Shown piece by piece: positions 25,783-34,642 of a stretch of DNA of 64,000 nucleotides. The stretch's first letter is position 1. Each line of letters starts with the position of its first letter. The stretch comes from Pseudodesulfovibrio senegalensis (lineage in GTDB: Bacteria > Desulfobacterota > Desulfovibrionia > Desulfovibrionales > Desulfovibrionaceae). The DNA is taken from positions 1 through 64,000 of the forward strand of contig NZ_WAIE01000007.1 in assembly GCF_008830225.1 (NCBI RefSeq). The letters run 5' to 3'. Made by a program: the position numbers and the translations under genes. The notes beneath the pieces are model-generated. The model was given only the letters and a program-made list of their open reading frames with translations. It made no database searches and was not told where the DNA came from.

Positions 25783-28191
25783 TTAGTGCATACTGGTGAT
25801 CAACCCGTGCAGCTGGTGGAAGGAGTCTTCCACGTCCTGTACGTTTTTTTCGGATTGCTGCATGGCCAGATGCGTTTCCTCGGCAATGGCTCCCACTTCG
25901 GCGGCTGTCTGGGCTATCTGCTCAGTGGCTGCGGATTGCTGTTCGGCCGCCGTGGCAATGCTGTCGATCATGGCGCTGGTGGTTTCGGCCATGGTTGCGA
26001 TTTCCGCAAGAGCCGCGTCGGTTTGTTTTGAGCTGGTCACGCTTTGGGTGGCCTCGGCGTCGATATTGGCAATGGAATCCGTGCACTTGTGGGTTCCGCG
26101 CTGGATGGCGGCTATGGCCTGTTCCACTTCACTGGTGGCGGTCATGGTTTTTTCCGCGAGTTTGCGTACTTCGTCCGCCACAACAGAGAAACCGCGTCCG
26201 GCTTCTCCTGCACGGGCCGCTTCAATGGCCGCGTTCAGGGCCAGCAGGTTGGTCTGGTCCGCGATGTCGTTGATGATCTCGATGACGCTGCCGATGCCTT
26301 CGGCCTGTTTGTTCAGTTGGTCCAGATCGTTTTGCATCACCGCCACCTGTTCCTGCAACGCCAGTATGGACTGCATGGAGTTGCGCACAACGTTTACGCC
26401 GTCGTCGGCCTTTTGGCGCGTATCCTGCGCGTTGCGGGCCGTTTCTGCGGTGTTGCGCGCGATCTCCTGAATGGTGGCGCTGAGTTCGTCCACGGCGGTC
26501 ACGGTTTCCAGCAGACGTCCCTTTTGCTGCTCGGTTCGCTGGCTGGAGGTTGCCAGATCATTGGTCAGCGTGCGCACGATGGTTTCGGTGCCGGACGAGA
26601 CCTGTTTGGCCTGATACGCGGCCTCTTCGATGCGGTTCTTTTGTCCCTCGATGGCCCTTTGGCGTTTTTTCAGCTCGGTGACGTCGTTCCAGAAGGTGAT
26701 GCCGCCGAGGATGTTGCCGCCGACATCGCGAACAATGTCCACGTCGATGAGCATTTCAAAGGCTTCGCCCTTGGAGTTGGTGTAGTCGAGGGGCAGATTG
26801 TGGCGGGGCTGGCCGTCCGCAAGAACGTCTTCCAGCACCACGTGGCGGGTCTTGTCTGAGAATAGAAATTCGGCCACGCCCATGCCCTTGTAATCGTCCG
26901 GTTTTCCGGAACGGCCCGTTGTTGCCAGCATGCTCTGGCTGCACGTGTGCATCTTAAGTTCGGTGTCCACCACGGCAAAGGGATTGCGGATGCCGTCAAG
27001 AATGCCTTGGGTAAAGGCTTTTTCCTCCCGCAGCCGTCCGATCATGTGCACGGTCATGTTGCGCAGGGTTTCGGCAAGCACGCCGATTTCATCCTTGCGG
27101 CGCAGGGTGAGTTCCGAGTCCGTGTTGCCCTGTTCGATATCACGGGCGTAGCGTACCACCTGAGCCAGCGGCCGGGTCACCAGATAGCGGGTCAGCAGAT
27201 AGAGCGCTCCGGCCAGAACCAGCAACAGAACGCCACCGCCGTAGCCGAGGAGCCGGGCGAAATCGTCGGCTTCGGCAATGATTTCCTTTTGGTCCTGCGC
27301 GGCGCAGAGCGTCCAGTCGTGCATGATGTTTTGGGCCGGGATGTTCACGTTGCGGCAAAGATACCGAATCGTGTGGCCTTTGCTGTCCGTTTCGGTGAAT
27401 TGCGTGTCCTTGTTGACGATGCGTTTGAGGTAATCACCTTGCCCAGCATTGGTGTTCAGGATGTTTCTTTTGTCCTTGTGGGCTATGAACATGCCCCGGT
27501 CGTCCACGAAAAAGATGTGGCCGGTTTTGCCGATGCGGGTCTTCTTGATGAACATGTCGGTAAAGTAGTCCATCTGCGGTGCAAGAATGACCGTGCCCAC
27601 ATGCCTGCCCGCGTCATATACCGGAGCCGCGATCACGAATATGGGATTACCGCGCAGAAGGCTGGGGTAGACCTGGCTGATGAAATACGCTTTTCCTTCA
27701 CGCGAGGCCTTGATGTAGCTCAGTTGGATGCCGCCCTTGCCGATGGTTTTACCATTCACCGTGTCCGAGAAGAATGTGCCGTCTTTCACGGTTTTCATTT
27801 TCCCGCCGGAAAAAAGGGTGACGGCATTTCCGTCCGGCGTGTGCACGGCCAGCGGGATGTTTTCATAATAGCCGTATATATCGTGGATTTTTTGCAGGTA
27901 TTGCTGCGCCGTCGCCACAACCGCCGTATCCGTGGGGTGTGCACAGGCCGCAATGACGTCCGCGTTGTGGGCCAGCTGTCGTGCCAGCTTGGTTTGCCCG
28001 TCGATCCATTCCTCCAGCGCGAGGGAAATGTTTTTGAGGGTTGTTTGGGTGCTGGCCGCGCTTTTGCTTTTTTCGTTTTGCACCTGCGTGCCGTGCAGGT
28101 AGAACCCGAAAGCGGTCATGACCGTAAAGAGCAGGACAAAGACACAGGCGATGTACCGTGCCGCCAGTTTTTGAAACAGCTTGCTTTTCAT
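25783..28191 (-). CDS. Methyl-accepting chemotaxis protein (dCache-HAMP-PAS-signalling)
   Basis: An 802-residue chemoreceptor. The first membrane segment lies at about residues 13-31 and a large periplasmic dCache-type sensor at about 40-310 (with [20 protein letters not shown]). The second membrane segment is 316-337 and HAMP about 338-390. A cytoplasmic PAS domain spans about 395-510 ([37 protein letters not shown]). The methyl-accepting signalling helix bundle spans about 550-790 with the hairpin tip [20 protein letters not shown]. It is 79 bp downstream of the short tonB gene in the same direction and ends at a strong terminator, so it may be the last gene of the upstream unit. Ligand unknown. 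Confidence 0.93.
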   Translation of the reverse strand: MKSKLFQKLAARYIACVFVLLFTVMTAFGFYLHGTQVQNEKSKSAASTQTTLKNISLALEEWIDGQTKLARQLAHNADVIAACAHPTDTAVVATAQQYLQKIHDIYGYYENIPLAVHTPDGNAVTLFSGGKMKTVKDGTFFSDTVNGKTIGKGGIQLSYIKASREGKAYFISQVYPSLLRGNPIFVIAAPVYDAGRHVGTVILAPQMDYFTDMFIKKTRIGKTGHIFFVDDRGMFIAHKDKRNILNTNAGQGDYLKRIVNKDTQFTETDSKGHTIRYLCRNVNIPAQNIMHDWTLCAAQDQKEIIAEADDFARLLGYGGGVLLLVLAGALYLLTRYLVTRPLAQVVRYARDIEQGNTDSELTLRRKDEIGVLAETLRNMTVHMIGRLREEKAFTQGILDGIRNPFAVVDTELKMHTCSQSMLATTGRSGKPDDYKGMGVAEFLFSDKTRHVVLEDVLADGQPRHNLPLDYTNSKGEAFEMLIDVDIVRDVGGNILGGITFWNDVTELKKRQRAIEGQKNRIEEAAYQAKQVSSGTETIVRTLTNDLATSSQRTEQQKGRLLETVTAVDELSATIQEIARNTAETARNAQDTRQKADDGVNVVRNSMQSILALQEQVAVMQNDLDQLNKQAEGIGSVIEIINDIADQTNLLALNAAIEAARAGEAGRGFSVVADEVRKLAEKTMTATSEVEQAIAAIQRGTHKCTDSIANIDAEATQSVTSSKQTDAALAEIATMAETTSAMIDSIATAAEQQSAATEQIAQTAAEVGAIAEETHLAMQQSEKNVQDVEDSFHQLHGLITSMH

Positions 28192-28270
28192 GTGGTTATC
28201 CTCCCGATTGTCCGGTGGTGTTTCCGGTTTGCATAAAAGGCGGCATTTTCTTCTCCCCCCACCGGAAGCG

Positions 28271-28792
28271 TCACATGCCGTATTGATATTTGACGGTCAG
28301 GGTCAGCGGGATGTGACCCGTTCCGATGATCTTTGGTCTGTGTGTCGCGCCGCTTGCCAGCCGTATGGCCGTGAGCGCGGCCCGATCCAGTTTTGCATTG
28401 CCGGACGTGCGCACCAGCCGCACTCCGGCAAAGCTATCGTTTTCGAGAATGGTGAATGCGCAGACCGCATTGCCGATCATGGATGATGAGATGCCCGTAG
28501 CGGAATCAAATTTCTTTGATTCTATGGCTTTGCGAACGGCCTTCAGGAATCGTTTCAGGGCGGCCTGCTGTTTGCGCTTGAAGGCGTCAGCACCTTGTCC
28601 TGCTTCCTGCTCCGGCGTTGGGGCGCTGTGCATGGACGAGGGGTCCGATTGCGGGCTGCCCGGCGATTCAAGCGAAATGGGGATGACGGTTTGCCCGGTG
28701 CCGGGCGAGGTCGACGGAGTCCAGTGGGCTTCGAGAAGGATGAAATGCGCGAACAGGGAGAACGCGATGCTGGCGGCCAGAAGGTTTTTCAT
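28271..28792 (-). CDS. Short TonB-type energy transducer
   Basis: The 173-residue product starts [20 protein letters not shown], a single N-terminal membrane anchor with the His typical of TonB (SLFAH). A Pro/Ser/Gln-rich linker follows, then a basic helical segment ([20 protein letters not shown]). The C-terminal domain has [20 protein letters not shown] and ends in a beta strand [12 protein letters not shown], the TonB C-terminal pattern. The Pro-Glu/Pro-Lys spacer of E. coli TonB is nearly absent. Translation from the upstream codons to 28939 would overlap exbD and was rejected. It follows exbD by 2 bp. Confidence 0.82.
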   Translation of the reverse strand: MKNLLAASIAFSLFAHFILLEAHWTPSTSPGTGQTVIPISLESPGSPQSDPSSMHSAPTPEQEAGQGADAFKRKQQAALKRFLKAVRKAIESKKFDSATGISSSMIGNAVCAFTILENDSFAGVRLVRTSGNAKLDRAALTAIRLASGATHRPKIIGTGHIPLTLTVKYQYGM

Positions 28793-28794
28793 GA

Positions 28795-29232
28795 CTATTG
28801 CGCTGCTTTGTGTGCGGGCTCCGGTTGCCTGGCGGCCGTTGCTATGACCAGATTGTTGAATCCGTGCCGACGCACCATGTCCACCATGCCCACGAACCGC
28901 TTCACGCGTACGTTGGGTGCGGATTTGAGCATGATGCATTCCGGTTGACGGGAAACGGGTAGTGCTGCTGCGTCGGTGAGCTTGTGGGAAATGTCCAGAA
29001 GAGTAGCGGGCTGGCCGTCGTAGAGGAGTTTGCCGTCGGGCAGCAGTTCGATGCGCAGGGATTTCTGGGCGATGGGCTTGGCGGTCTGTGCCTCGGGCAG
29101 GTCCATGGTCAGGCCCCGGGCCGTGAACACGGCCGAAACAACGAAAAAGATGAGCAGGATGAAGACCACGTCCAGCAGGGGAGTTATGTCCGGAGTGGCC
29201 GGAGCCGGGGTGTTTTTGTGCAGGGAAATCAT
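28795..29232 (-). CDS. exbD: ExbD-type biopolymer transport protein
   Basis: ExbD with ExbB forms the proton channel that energises TonB. The 145-residue product starts MISLHKNTPAPATPDITPLL and has the single membrane segment LDVVFILLIFFVVSAVF with the functional Asp in TPLLDVVF. A periplasmic domain follows with RIELLPDGKLLYDGQPATLL and the end segment GMVDMVRRHGFNNLVIATAA. The start overlaps exbB by 4 bp, as in tight exbBD pairs. Confidence 0.9.
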   Translation of the reverse strand: MISLHKNTPAPATPDITPLLDVVFILLIFFVVSAVFTARGLTMDLPEAQTAKPIAQKSLRIELLPDGKLLYDGQPATLLDISHKLTDAAALPVSRQPECIMLKSAPNVRVKRFVGMVDMVRRHGFNNLVIATAARQPEPAHKAAQ

Positions 29233-29834
29233 GGTTTCGGTTCCTGCGTTCCGGTCGTGGTCAGGTAATCCACGGCGGCTTTCTGGAGCGTGAACGCGGC
29301 CTTGGCGTGCATACGGCAGAAAAGCCGATGTGCCAGCAGGGCGGGAATGGCTATGGACAGCCCGGCTGCCGTGGTCAGCAGGGCCTGCCAGATGCCGCCC
29401 GAAAGCATGGTGATGTCCACGGAACCGGACGATGCCAGGCGCGAAAATGCGTTGATCATGCCGATGACCGTTCCCAGCAGGCCCATGAGCGGGGCGGCAG
29501 CGGCCACCGTGGCCAGAAAATCCAGACGCCGCGAAAGCGAGAACAGTGCTTCTTCCCCGGCCTGCGTGATATGCTGTTCGTGGAGTTCGGGCGTAATGTT
29601 GTCGAACAGGGCCGCAAAGAATTTCCTGTACGCCGGGGCCGCATCTGCAGCCATGGACGCTGCTTCATCGGTTTTGCCGATGTGTGCCAGTTTGAACGCC
29701 TGCCTCAGCGTGTCCTCGTCCGGGAAACGCGTGGTGGTCAGGGTTATGAAGCGTTCGACCATGACCGCGAGGGCGGCAATGGAAAGGGCCAGCAACGGCC
29801 ACATCATGAACCCGCCCTGATGTATGAGGTTCAT
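29229..29834 (-). CDS. exbB: ExbB/TolQ/MotA-family proton channel protein
   Basis: The 201-residue product has three membrane segments: PLLALSIAALAVMVERFITL near the N-terminus, FLATVAAAAPLMGLLGTVIG in the centre, and WQALLTTAAGLSIAIPALLA near the C-terminus. This is the ExbB layout, with the conserved AAPLMGLLGTVIGMI block. Because exbD and a tonB-like gene follow, ExbB is preferred to TolQ or MotA. It overlaps the COG0523 gene by 4 bp upstream and exbD by 4 bp downstream. Confidence 0.9.
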   Translation of the reverse strand: MNLIHQGGFMMWPLLALSIAALAVMVERFITLTTTRFPDEDTLRQAFKLAHIGKTDEAASMAADAAPAYRKFFAALFDNITPELHEQHITQAGEEALFSLSRRLDFLATVAAAAPLMGLLGTVIGMINAFSRLASSGSVDITMLSGGIWQALLTTAAGLSIAIPALLAHRLFCRMHAKAAFTLQKAAVDYLTTTGTQEPKP

Positions 29835-31660
29835 GATTGGGCTCCGGCCAGATTTTCCAGCGTGGAGAGGTTCATGTCCCGACCGATGGCCACCAGAAAG
29901 TAGTCGTCGTCAAAGTCGTTGCCCAGCCGGGAGAATTCGTATCGGCCGGCAACGTATTGCACCACCTCGGCCTCGTTTGTGTCGCTGATTCCCACAATGC
30001 CCTTGAGCCGGAAGACCTCCGGGGGGAGGTGTTTCAATGTCCGGATGAGGTCTTCGCGGCTCAAGGGATTGGAAAACGCAAAGCGTCGGGACGTGTATCC
30101 TTCCATGGTGTGGTCATGGTGGGGTTTTTGCGGAACGGATGGAAGGAGTCCGGGAATGCTTTGCTTGAGGGTGTCGGTGTCGTAAAGAATGCCGGGGTTG
30201 ACGGCCCCGTGTTCGGTCTGCACCAGCGCGGCCCGTTTATTCAGGGAACGAAGGGTTTTGCCAAGGGTTTCGAGGTGGTCTTCGGAGACGAGGTCGCACT
30301 TGTTGAGCAGCACGATGTCAGCAGCCTCGATTTGGTTGCGGGCGATGTCGCTTTCGGAAAGAAGATCGAGGGCGTTGGCCGCATCCACCAATGTGGTGAT
30401 GGAGTCCAACCGCGCGAGCGGACGCAGCTTGTCCAGCTCGCCCAGAATGTTGAAGGGGTTGGCCAGCCCGGTTGTTTCCAGCACGATGACTTTGGGGTTG
30501 AAGCGCGCCCGCAGTTGTTCCACCCCGCGGGAGATGCTGCCTGCCAGCGTGCAGCAGACGCAGCCTTCGTCCAGCTCCACGATGGATTCGTCGCCTTCCA
30601 GCAGCTTGCCGTCCACGCCGGTCTGTCCGACTTCGTTCTGGATGATGGCCACCAGCTCGTCGCGGGACGCGTGGTATTCCAGCAACTGGTTGAGGAAGGT
30701 GGTCTTGCCCGAGCCGAGAAAGCCGCTCAGCACGATCAGTCCGGGGCGGTCGTCAAAAGCGTATGCGTATGTGTCGTCGTTGTTCAGCGCCATGAGGTCA
30801 TGGGTTTTCCAGAGCATGGCTTCGGCAATGTCCCCGGGCATGTGGGCCGTGTCTTCCGGGCCGCAGGAAAGGTGCGCGGCAAAGGAGGAGGGGGGGGAGA
30901 CAAGGCCGCGAGCGGCATTGCCTTCCCCCCAGGCAAAGGAATCGGTGACGGTAGTGATTCCCCGGTCGATGAAAGATTGTTTGCCCTGTGCGTTGTAGCA
31001 GACGGCCTGCCCCGCGGCCTGCCACTGGTCATAGCGGATGGTCGGTGCTTCAACGCTGTTGGCCACGGCGGCGGCCAGAGCCTTTGTCAGCTCCATGGCG
31101 ATTGCGCGGGCAGGGATGTCCTCTTCGGCTTGACCGGGCTGGATGACCCATTGGCCGTCTTGGGTGGCGACGCCGTCTTGTGCGATGCTCAGCCTTCTGT
31201 CGTCGGCCACAAGGGTCAGGGTCAGGGCAGATTCGTCAGCAGCCAGCGTAAATTTCAGTGTGCCCATGCGAAACGGGGCGGCCCAGCCGCGGTTGCCGGA
31301 GAATGTGCGCACGCTGTCCAGATAGTCGTCCTGCACGGCCGCGTGGTTTGCGGCAAGCGACATGGTTTCCAGCAGTTCCTCGTCCGGCGAGGGAAAGTAG
31401 TACAGACCGATGTCGGCGTGGTGCCCGGATTCGTCTTTGTGGTTTTGTGCCGTGCACAGGCCGTACACGCCGGGACGGGTTTTGAGTTTTGCGGTCCACC
31501 CCTGAAGGCCACGGGCGCATACGGACATGCCTTTCCAGCCTACGAGGCGTTTGAAGGTGTCGTGCTGGGATGCGGCCAGAACGCAGTTCATGAGCAGGTC
31601 CGGCATGTTGACCGGATGGTCCTTGCGGCGTTGGACGGGGAGGATCGCTGAAAGATTCAT
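29831..31660 (-). CDS. COG0523 (CobW/P47K) GTPase with large unknown N-terminal domain
   Basis: From ATG 31660 the product has 609 residues. Residues 306-600 are a COG0523 metal-chaperone GTPase: Walker A GFLGSGKTT (313-321), the metal motif GCVCC (366-370), NKCD (453-456), an HHDH cluster (514-517) and a CobW C-terminal domain ending near 600. Residues 1-300 match nothing I recognise; they hold a run of Cys/His (Cys26, Cys48, Cys69, His74, His80, His81) and a beta-rich stretch. COG0523 proteins insert or traffic Zn, Co, Ni or Fe. It is followed by exbB (4-bp overlap), linking metal handling to TonB energy. Confidence 0.9.
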   Translation of the reverse strand: MNLSAILPVQRRKDHPVNMPDLLMNCVLAASQHDTFKRLVGWKGMSVCARGLQGWTAKLKTRPGVYGLCTAQNHKDESGHHADIGLYYFPSPDEELLETMSLAANHAAVQDDYLDSVRTFSGNRGWAAPFRMGTLKFTLAADESALTLTLVADDRRLSIAQDGVATQDGQWVIQPGQAEEDIPARAIAMELTKALAAAVANSVEAPTIRYDQWQAAGQAVCYNAQGKQSFIDRGITTVTDSFAWGEGNAARGLVSPPSSFAAHLSCGPEDTAHMPGDIAEAMLWKTHDLMALNNDDTYAYAFDDRPGLIVLSGFLGSGKTTFLNQLLEYHASRDELVAIIQNEVGQTGVDGKLLEGDESIVELDEGCVCCTLAGSISRGVEQLRARFNPKVIVLETTGLANPFNILGELDKLRPLARLDSITTLVDAANALDLLSESDIARNQIEAADIVLLNKCDLVSEDHLETLGKTLRSLNKRAALVQTEHGAVNPGILYDTDTLKQSIPGLLPSVPQKPHHDHTMEGYTSRRFAFSNPLSREDLIRTLKHLPPEVFRLKGIVGISDTNEAEVVQYVAGRYEFSRLGNDFDDDYFLVAIGRDMNLSTLENLAGAQS

Positions 31661-31683
31661 TGTTCGTGCTTCCGGTTTGTTTG

Positions 31684-31709
31684 CCCGGCCCGCCCGAAGG
31701 CGGGCCGGG
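31684..31709 (-). promoter_or_regulatory. Strong hairpin between MBL and COG0523 genes
   Basis: An 11-bp perfect stem (CCCGGCCCGCC with GGCGGGCCGGG) and a CGAA loop. On the minus strand no T-run follows, so it is more likely an mRNA-stabilising or attenuating hairpin than a terminator. Confidence 0.6.
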
Positions 31710-31730
31710 GTATTCAGAGTGATCAGGCGG

Positions 31731-32900
31731 CTAGCAGCCGAAGTTGATCTTGTCTCCGTTGCCGAGATAGTCCTTGGAGGCGGAACGGAACCGCGCAGTG
31801 CCGCGCACCACGGGGTAGCCAGCCTCGATGAACTTCTTTGCGGTGAGGTGCCCGGTGCAGTGGTTGCAGCCGATGCGTTCGAAGCCCCACTGGCCCAGCG
31901 AGATGACAAGGTCGTCGTACTTGGGGTCCCAGTCCTCGAAAGGCGAGATGTGCAGACCGCCGTAGATGCCGTAGAACTTGTCGTTGTCGTACTTCAGGTT
32001 CGCGAAGGCGAAGTCCGCGAATTTCAGGATGCCCTGATGGCAGCAACCGGAAATGAGCACGAGGCCCTTGTCCTTGATGTTGAATGCCAGCGAGGTTTCA
32101 CCGAACACGCGGTTGATGATGGGCACGTCGAACTTGAGCAGGGCCATGCCGGGGATGATCGGCGTGACCGGCTTGTCCACGATGGTCAGGTCGCCCTTGT
32201 AGCCGCAGTCCTTGATGTATTGCAGTCCTTCGTCATAGAAGCCGTCGTGCACATACAGGGGAATGCGGTTGTCGTATTTCACGGTAACGGGCAGGCCCCA
32301 GAAGTGGTCCCAGTGCTCATGGGAGATGAACAGCGCCTCGATTTCCTGATCGCGCAGCATCTGGTCGATGCCTTCGCGCTTGAAGCAGTCGTTCATCCAG
32401 GAGTATGACCAGCCGGTGTCCAGCAGGTACTTGTGGATGGTGCCGTCCAGTGCTTCCACCTCGATGAGGCAGGAATAGCCGCCCGGGTTCTCCGGGTGCA
32501 GGGACAGCTTCTTCTGGATTTCCCATGCCTTTTCAATGTCGTGGGGCAACAGGTCCTTGATGCTTCCGATGCCTTCTTCATAGGCCCCCTGTGCCGATCC
32601 CTTGCCGTTGCCGAAGGGGGCCCAGTTCAGGGTGTACTGGTTGACCAGCAGCCCGCCGGCTTCGTGGATATCGCCGATCAGGTGCGCGTTGTTGAACCAG
32701 CTCGTTTCCGAGATGTTGGTGATGCGCACGCTGCGGCAGGAGCCGAAGTCATGTTGCTTGCGTTCGACATCGGGCATGCGGTCATATGCCCACGGGCTGT
32801 ACGAGTACATGCCCATGCCGGCAAAGGCGCCCGCAACCAGACCGGTGGCAGCGCCCTTGACGAAGTCGCGCCTGCTTACGTTTTTTGTATCGTTGCTCAT
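31731..32900 (-). CDS. Tat-exported metallo-beta-lactamase-fold protein (COG1237-like)
   Basis: A 389-residue protein whose start carries a twin-arginine signal SRRDFVKG (residues 9-16) and a hydrophobic stretch AATGLVAGAFAGMGMYS, so it is folded before export. The metal site motif is HEHWDH (194-199). Further blocks SGCCHQGI (284-291), GGLH (314-317) and CNHCTGH (345-351) match the COG1237 branch, which includes a pterin-linked phosphate synthase. The active site looks complete. Substrate is unknown. It lies between the 11-TM protein (24 bp) and the COG0523 gene (70 bp); the latter could supply its metal, but it would have to be loaded before Tat export. Confidence 0.88.
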   Translation of the reverse strand: MSNDTKNVSRRDFVKGAATGLVAGAFAGMGMYSYSPWAYDRMPDVERKQHDFGSCRSVRITNISETSWFNNAHLIGDIHEAGGLLVNQYTLNWAPFGNGKGSAQGAYEEGIGSIKDLLPHDIEKAWEIQKKLSLHPENPGGYSCLIEVEALDGTIHKYLLDTGWSYSWMNDCFKREGIDQMLRDQEIEALFISHEHWDHFWGLPVTVKYDNRIPLYVHDGFYDEGLQYIKDCGYKGDLTIVDKPVTPIIPGMALLKFDVPIINRVFGETSLAFNIKDKGLVLISGCCHQGILKFADFAFANLKYDNDKFYGIYGGLHISPFEDWDPKYDDLVISLGQWGFERIGCNHCTGHLTAKKFIEAGYPVVRGTARFRSASKDYLGNGDKINFGC

Positions 32901-32924
32901 TTTTTATCTCCTTGTTCCGGGCAG

Positions 32925-34328
32925 TTACTTGATGATGTTCACGTTTGCGCCAATCCAGGGCAGAACGTTGATGACCACCAGATAGAGTATCAGCCCTGCC
33001 ACGACGCCCACGGCCAGTCCCTTGGCAATGCCCGGGGTCCATTTGACGTCCGAGGCCACGATTTCCTCATGCACTTCGGCCAGTTCCTCTTCGGTTTTGG
33101 GAATGGCTTTCCATCCCGGCCAGCCGTCCATGAACCAGACGTTGATCAGGAAGATGTTGATGAGCCAGATCATGGGAATCATGGGGAACTGCTGGGGATG
33201 CGAGAATCCCTTCTGGGTACCCAGGAACAGGTGGGAGGTCTTGTAGTAGATCACGTAGACCACCACAGCCATGGCTGCGGTCAGTATGGTGCGGATGCAC
33301 ACGTTGACGGGCCTGCTGAACTTGGTGGGCCAGTTGCCGCAGTAGAAGTTCAGGTACAGGGTGGGCAGCAGCCAGAAGATGGCCATTTCGCCCACGTGCA
33401 GCCAGCGCCAGTCCGGAGCCATCAGGCGGCGTGTACCGCGGATTGTCTCACCCCAGACCAGATCCTGTGCATAGAACAGGAAGAAGCACAGGGCCAGCGC
33501 AATGCCGATGATGCCGAAGAAGGAGGCCACGCGGCGCAGGGTGTCGTTTTTGATGAGGTTGAAGGGATAGCGTTCCCAGATGGTTTCAAACTGCCAGACA
33601 ACGACCGTGCAGCACATGATCCACGCAATGTGGAAGTTGCCGGAAACCGTGTTGGCGAATTGTTCCCAATAGGGCGGGCAAATGGCCGTGTACTTCTGCC
33701 AGGGGTAGAAGAGAATGGCCATGTGCGAATGCATGGTCACGAAATACACGATCATGCTGATGAAGAAGGTGACCACCACAATGGTGATGCCGCGGGCGGG
33801 CTGCCCGAGTTTCTGCCACGGGGCGTTTTCGCAGGCCACCACCCAGCTGGGGGCGAGCCATGAGGCGATTGCCGCGAACATCATGATGGCCTCGGCCGCA
33901 TACTCGATGGAATAGAAATCGGTGATTCCCATTTCTATGAGGCGGTCGGGGTTGAAGTAGGCAATGCCGTAGTTGCCGAGGATTTCGACAAAGAAGCCCT
34001 TGATCAGCAGGACCATGGCCGCAACGCTGACAAGCGTCAGTACCGCGCCCTTGATGAGCGGGTGTGTCTTGTTCAGCCATGTCCGTTTGAATGGCCAGTA
34101 ATCGAAAATGTAGGCAAGCCAGATGAAGATGATCAGCAGCCAACGGCAGACCATGTACCCCACATAGGGGGTGTACATGCGCATCAGGCCGCGCGGATCC
34201 TGGAATATCCACCAGGTCACATAGAAAAACGCCAGGATCAGGAAAGTGTTGATCAGGGCCGGAATGGGGCCGTTCCAGCGTTTGACCAGCTTTCGGCTCT
34301 CTAGGTAGCTGAAGCTACTGGTGTCCAT
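32925..34328 (-). CDS. Unknown integral membrane protein (about 11 TM)
   Basis: A 467-residue protein very rich in Trp, Phe, Tyr and Ile, with about 11 membrane segments (roughly 24-43, 57-78, 91-114, 141-164, 178-199, 232-252, 265-290, 305-326, 342-360, 377-394, 432-459). Potential metal or haem ligands lie in or near membranes: HSHM (about 199-202), FHIAW (about 232), WLHVGEMA (about 305). I do not recognise the family. The chosen ATG 34328 is preceded by AAGGAGCAACAAC; an upstream frame would overlap the 82-aa gene. Neighbours suggest a permease or membrane oxidoreductase working with the exported MBL protein. Confidence 0.8.
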   Translation of the reverse strand: MDTSSFSYLESRKLVKRWNGPIPALINTFLILAFFYVTWWIFQDPRGLMRMYTPYVGYMVCRWLLIIFIWLAYIFDYWPFKRTWLNKTHPLIKGAVLTLVSVAAMVLLIKGFFVEILGNYGIAYFNPDRLIEMGITDFYSIEYAAEAIMMFAAIASWLAPSWVVACENAPWQKLGQPARGITIVVVTFFISMIVYFVTMHSHMAILFYPWQKYTAICPPYWEQFANTVSGNFHIAWIMCCTVVVWQFETIWERYPFNLIKNDTLRRVASFFGIIGIALALCFFLFYAQDLVWGETIRGTRRLMAPDWRWLHVGEMAIFWLLPTLYLNFYCGNWPTKFSRPVNVCIRTILTAAMAVVVYVIYYKTSHLFLGTQKGFSHPQQFPMIPMIWLINIFLINVWFMDGWPGWKAIPKTEEELAEVHEEIVASDVKWTPGIAKGLAVGVVAGLILYLVVINVLPWIGANVNIIK

Positions 34329-34368
34329 AGTTGTTGCTCCTTCCACACGTTTGCAGCGACGAGGATGA

Positions 34369-34617
34369 TCAGTCCTCGGCGTCCACATGCTCTTTCTTGA
34401 GTGTTGTCGAGGTCGGCTTCGCGTCCGAAACCAGTGCTTCCAATTGCCCGGGCGTAACCGTTGCCGGATCGATTCCCATGGCCATTGCCCGCATGAAAAG
34501 CTCGTTTTCAGTCAGGGGTTCCTGTTCAGGTTCCCCTGTTGCGTCACACGCTTTTCGGGCGTGGGCAGGCCTGTCCGAACCGGGGATGAACCGGCGGAAA
34601 AATGCTCTTCGTTCCAT
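34369..34617 (-). CDS. Small unknown protein (82 aa)
   Basis: Starts MERRAFFRRFIPGSDRPAHA and ends STTLKKEHVDAED. The N-terminus has a twin-arginine-like RRAFFRRF but no hydrophobic stretch follows, so it is not an export signal. The second half (LTENELFMRAMAMGIDPATV, then TPGQLEALVSDA) is helical and could be a binding module. I do not recognise a family. It lies 25 bp after gntR and 40 bp before the 11-TM gene, so it is part of the unit. It might be a subunit or chaperone of its neighbours, which is inference. Confidence 0.72.
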   Translation of the reverse strand: MERRAFFRRFIPGSDRPAHARKACDATGEPEQEPLTENELFMRAMAMGIDPATVTPGQLEALVSDAKPTSTTLKKEHVDAED

Positions 34618-34642
34618 TCTGTCTTGTTGTTCCGGCTTGAGG

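Noticed and set aside
28793-28939. Longer start for the TonB-like protein
   Set aside because: It would lie within exbD in another frame and add an Arg/Gln/His-rich leader before the membrane anchor.
31661-31909. Longer start of the COG0523 protein
   Set aside because: It would overlap the end of the MBL gene and add low-complexity residues; ATG 31660 fits the 70-bp gap.
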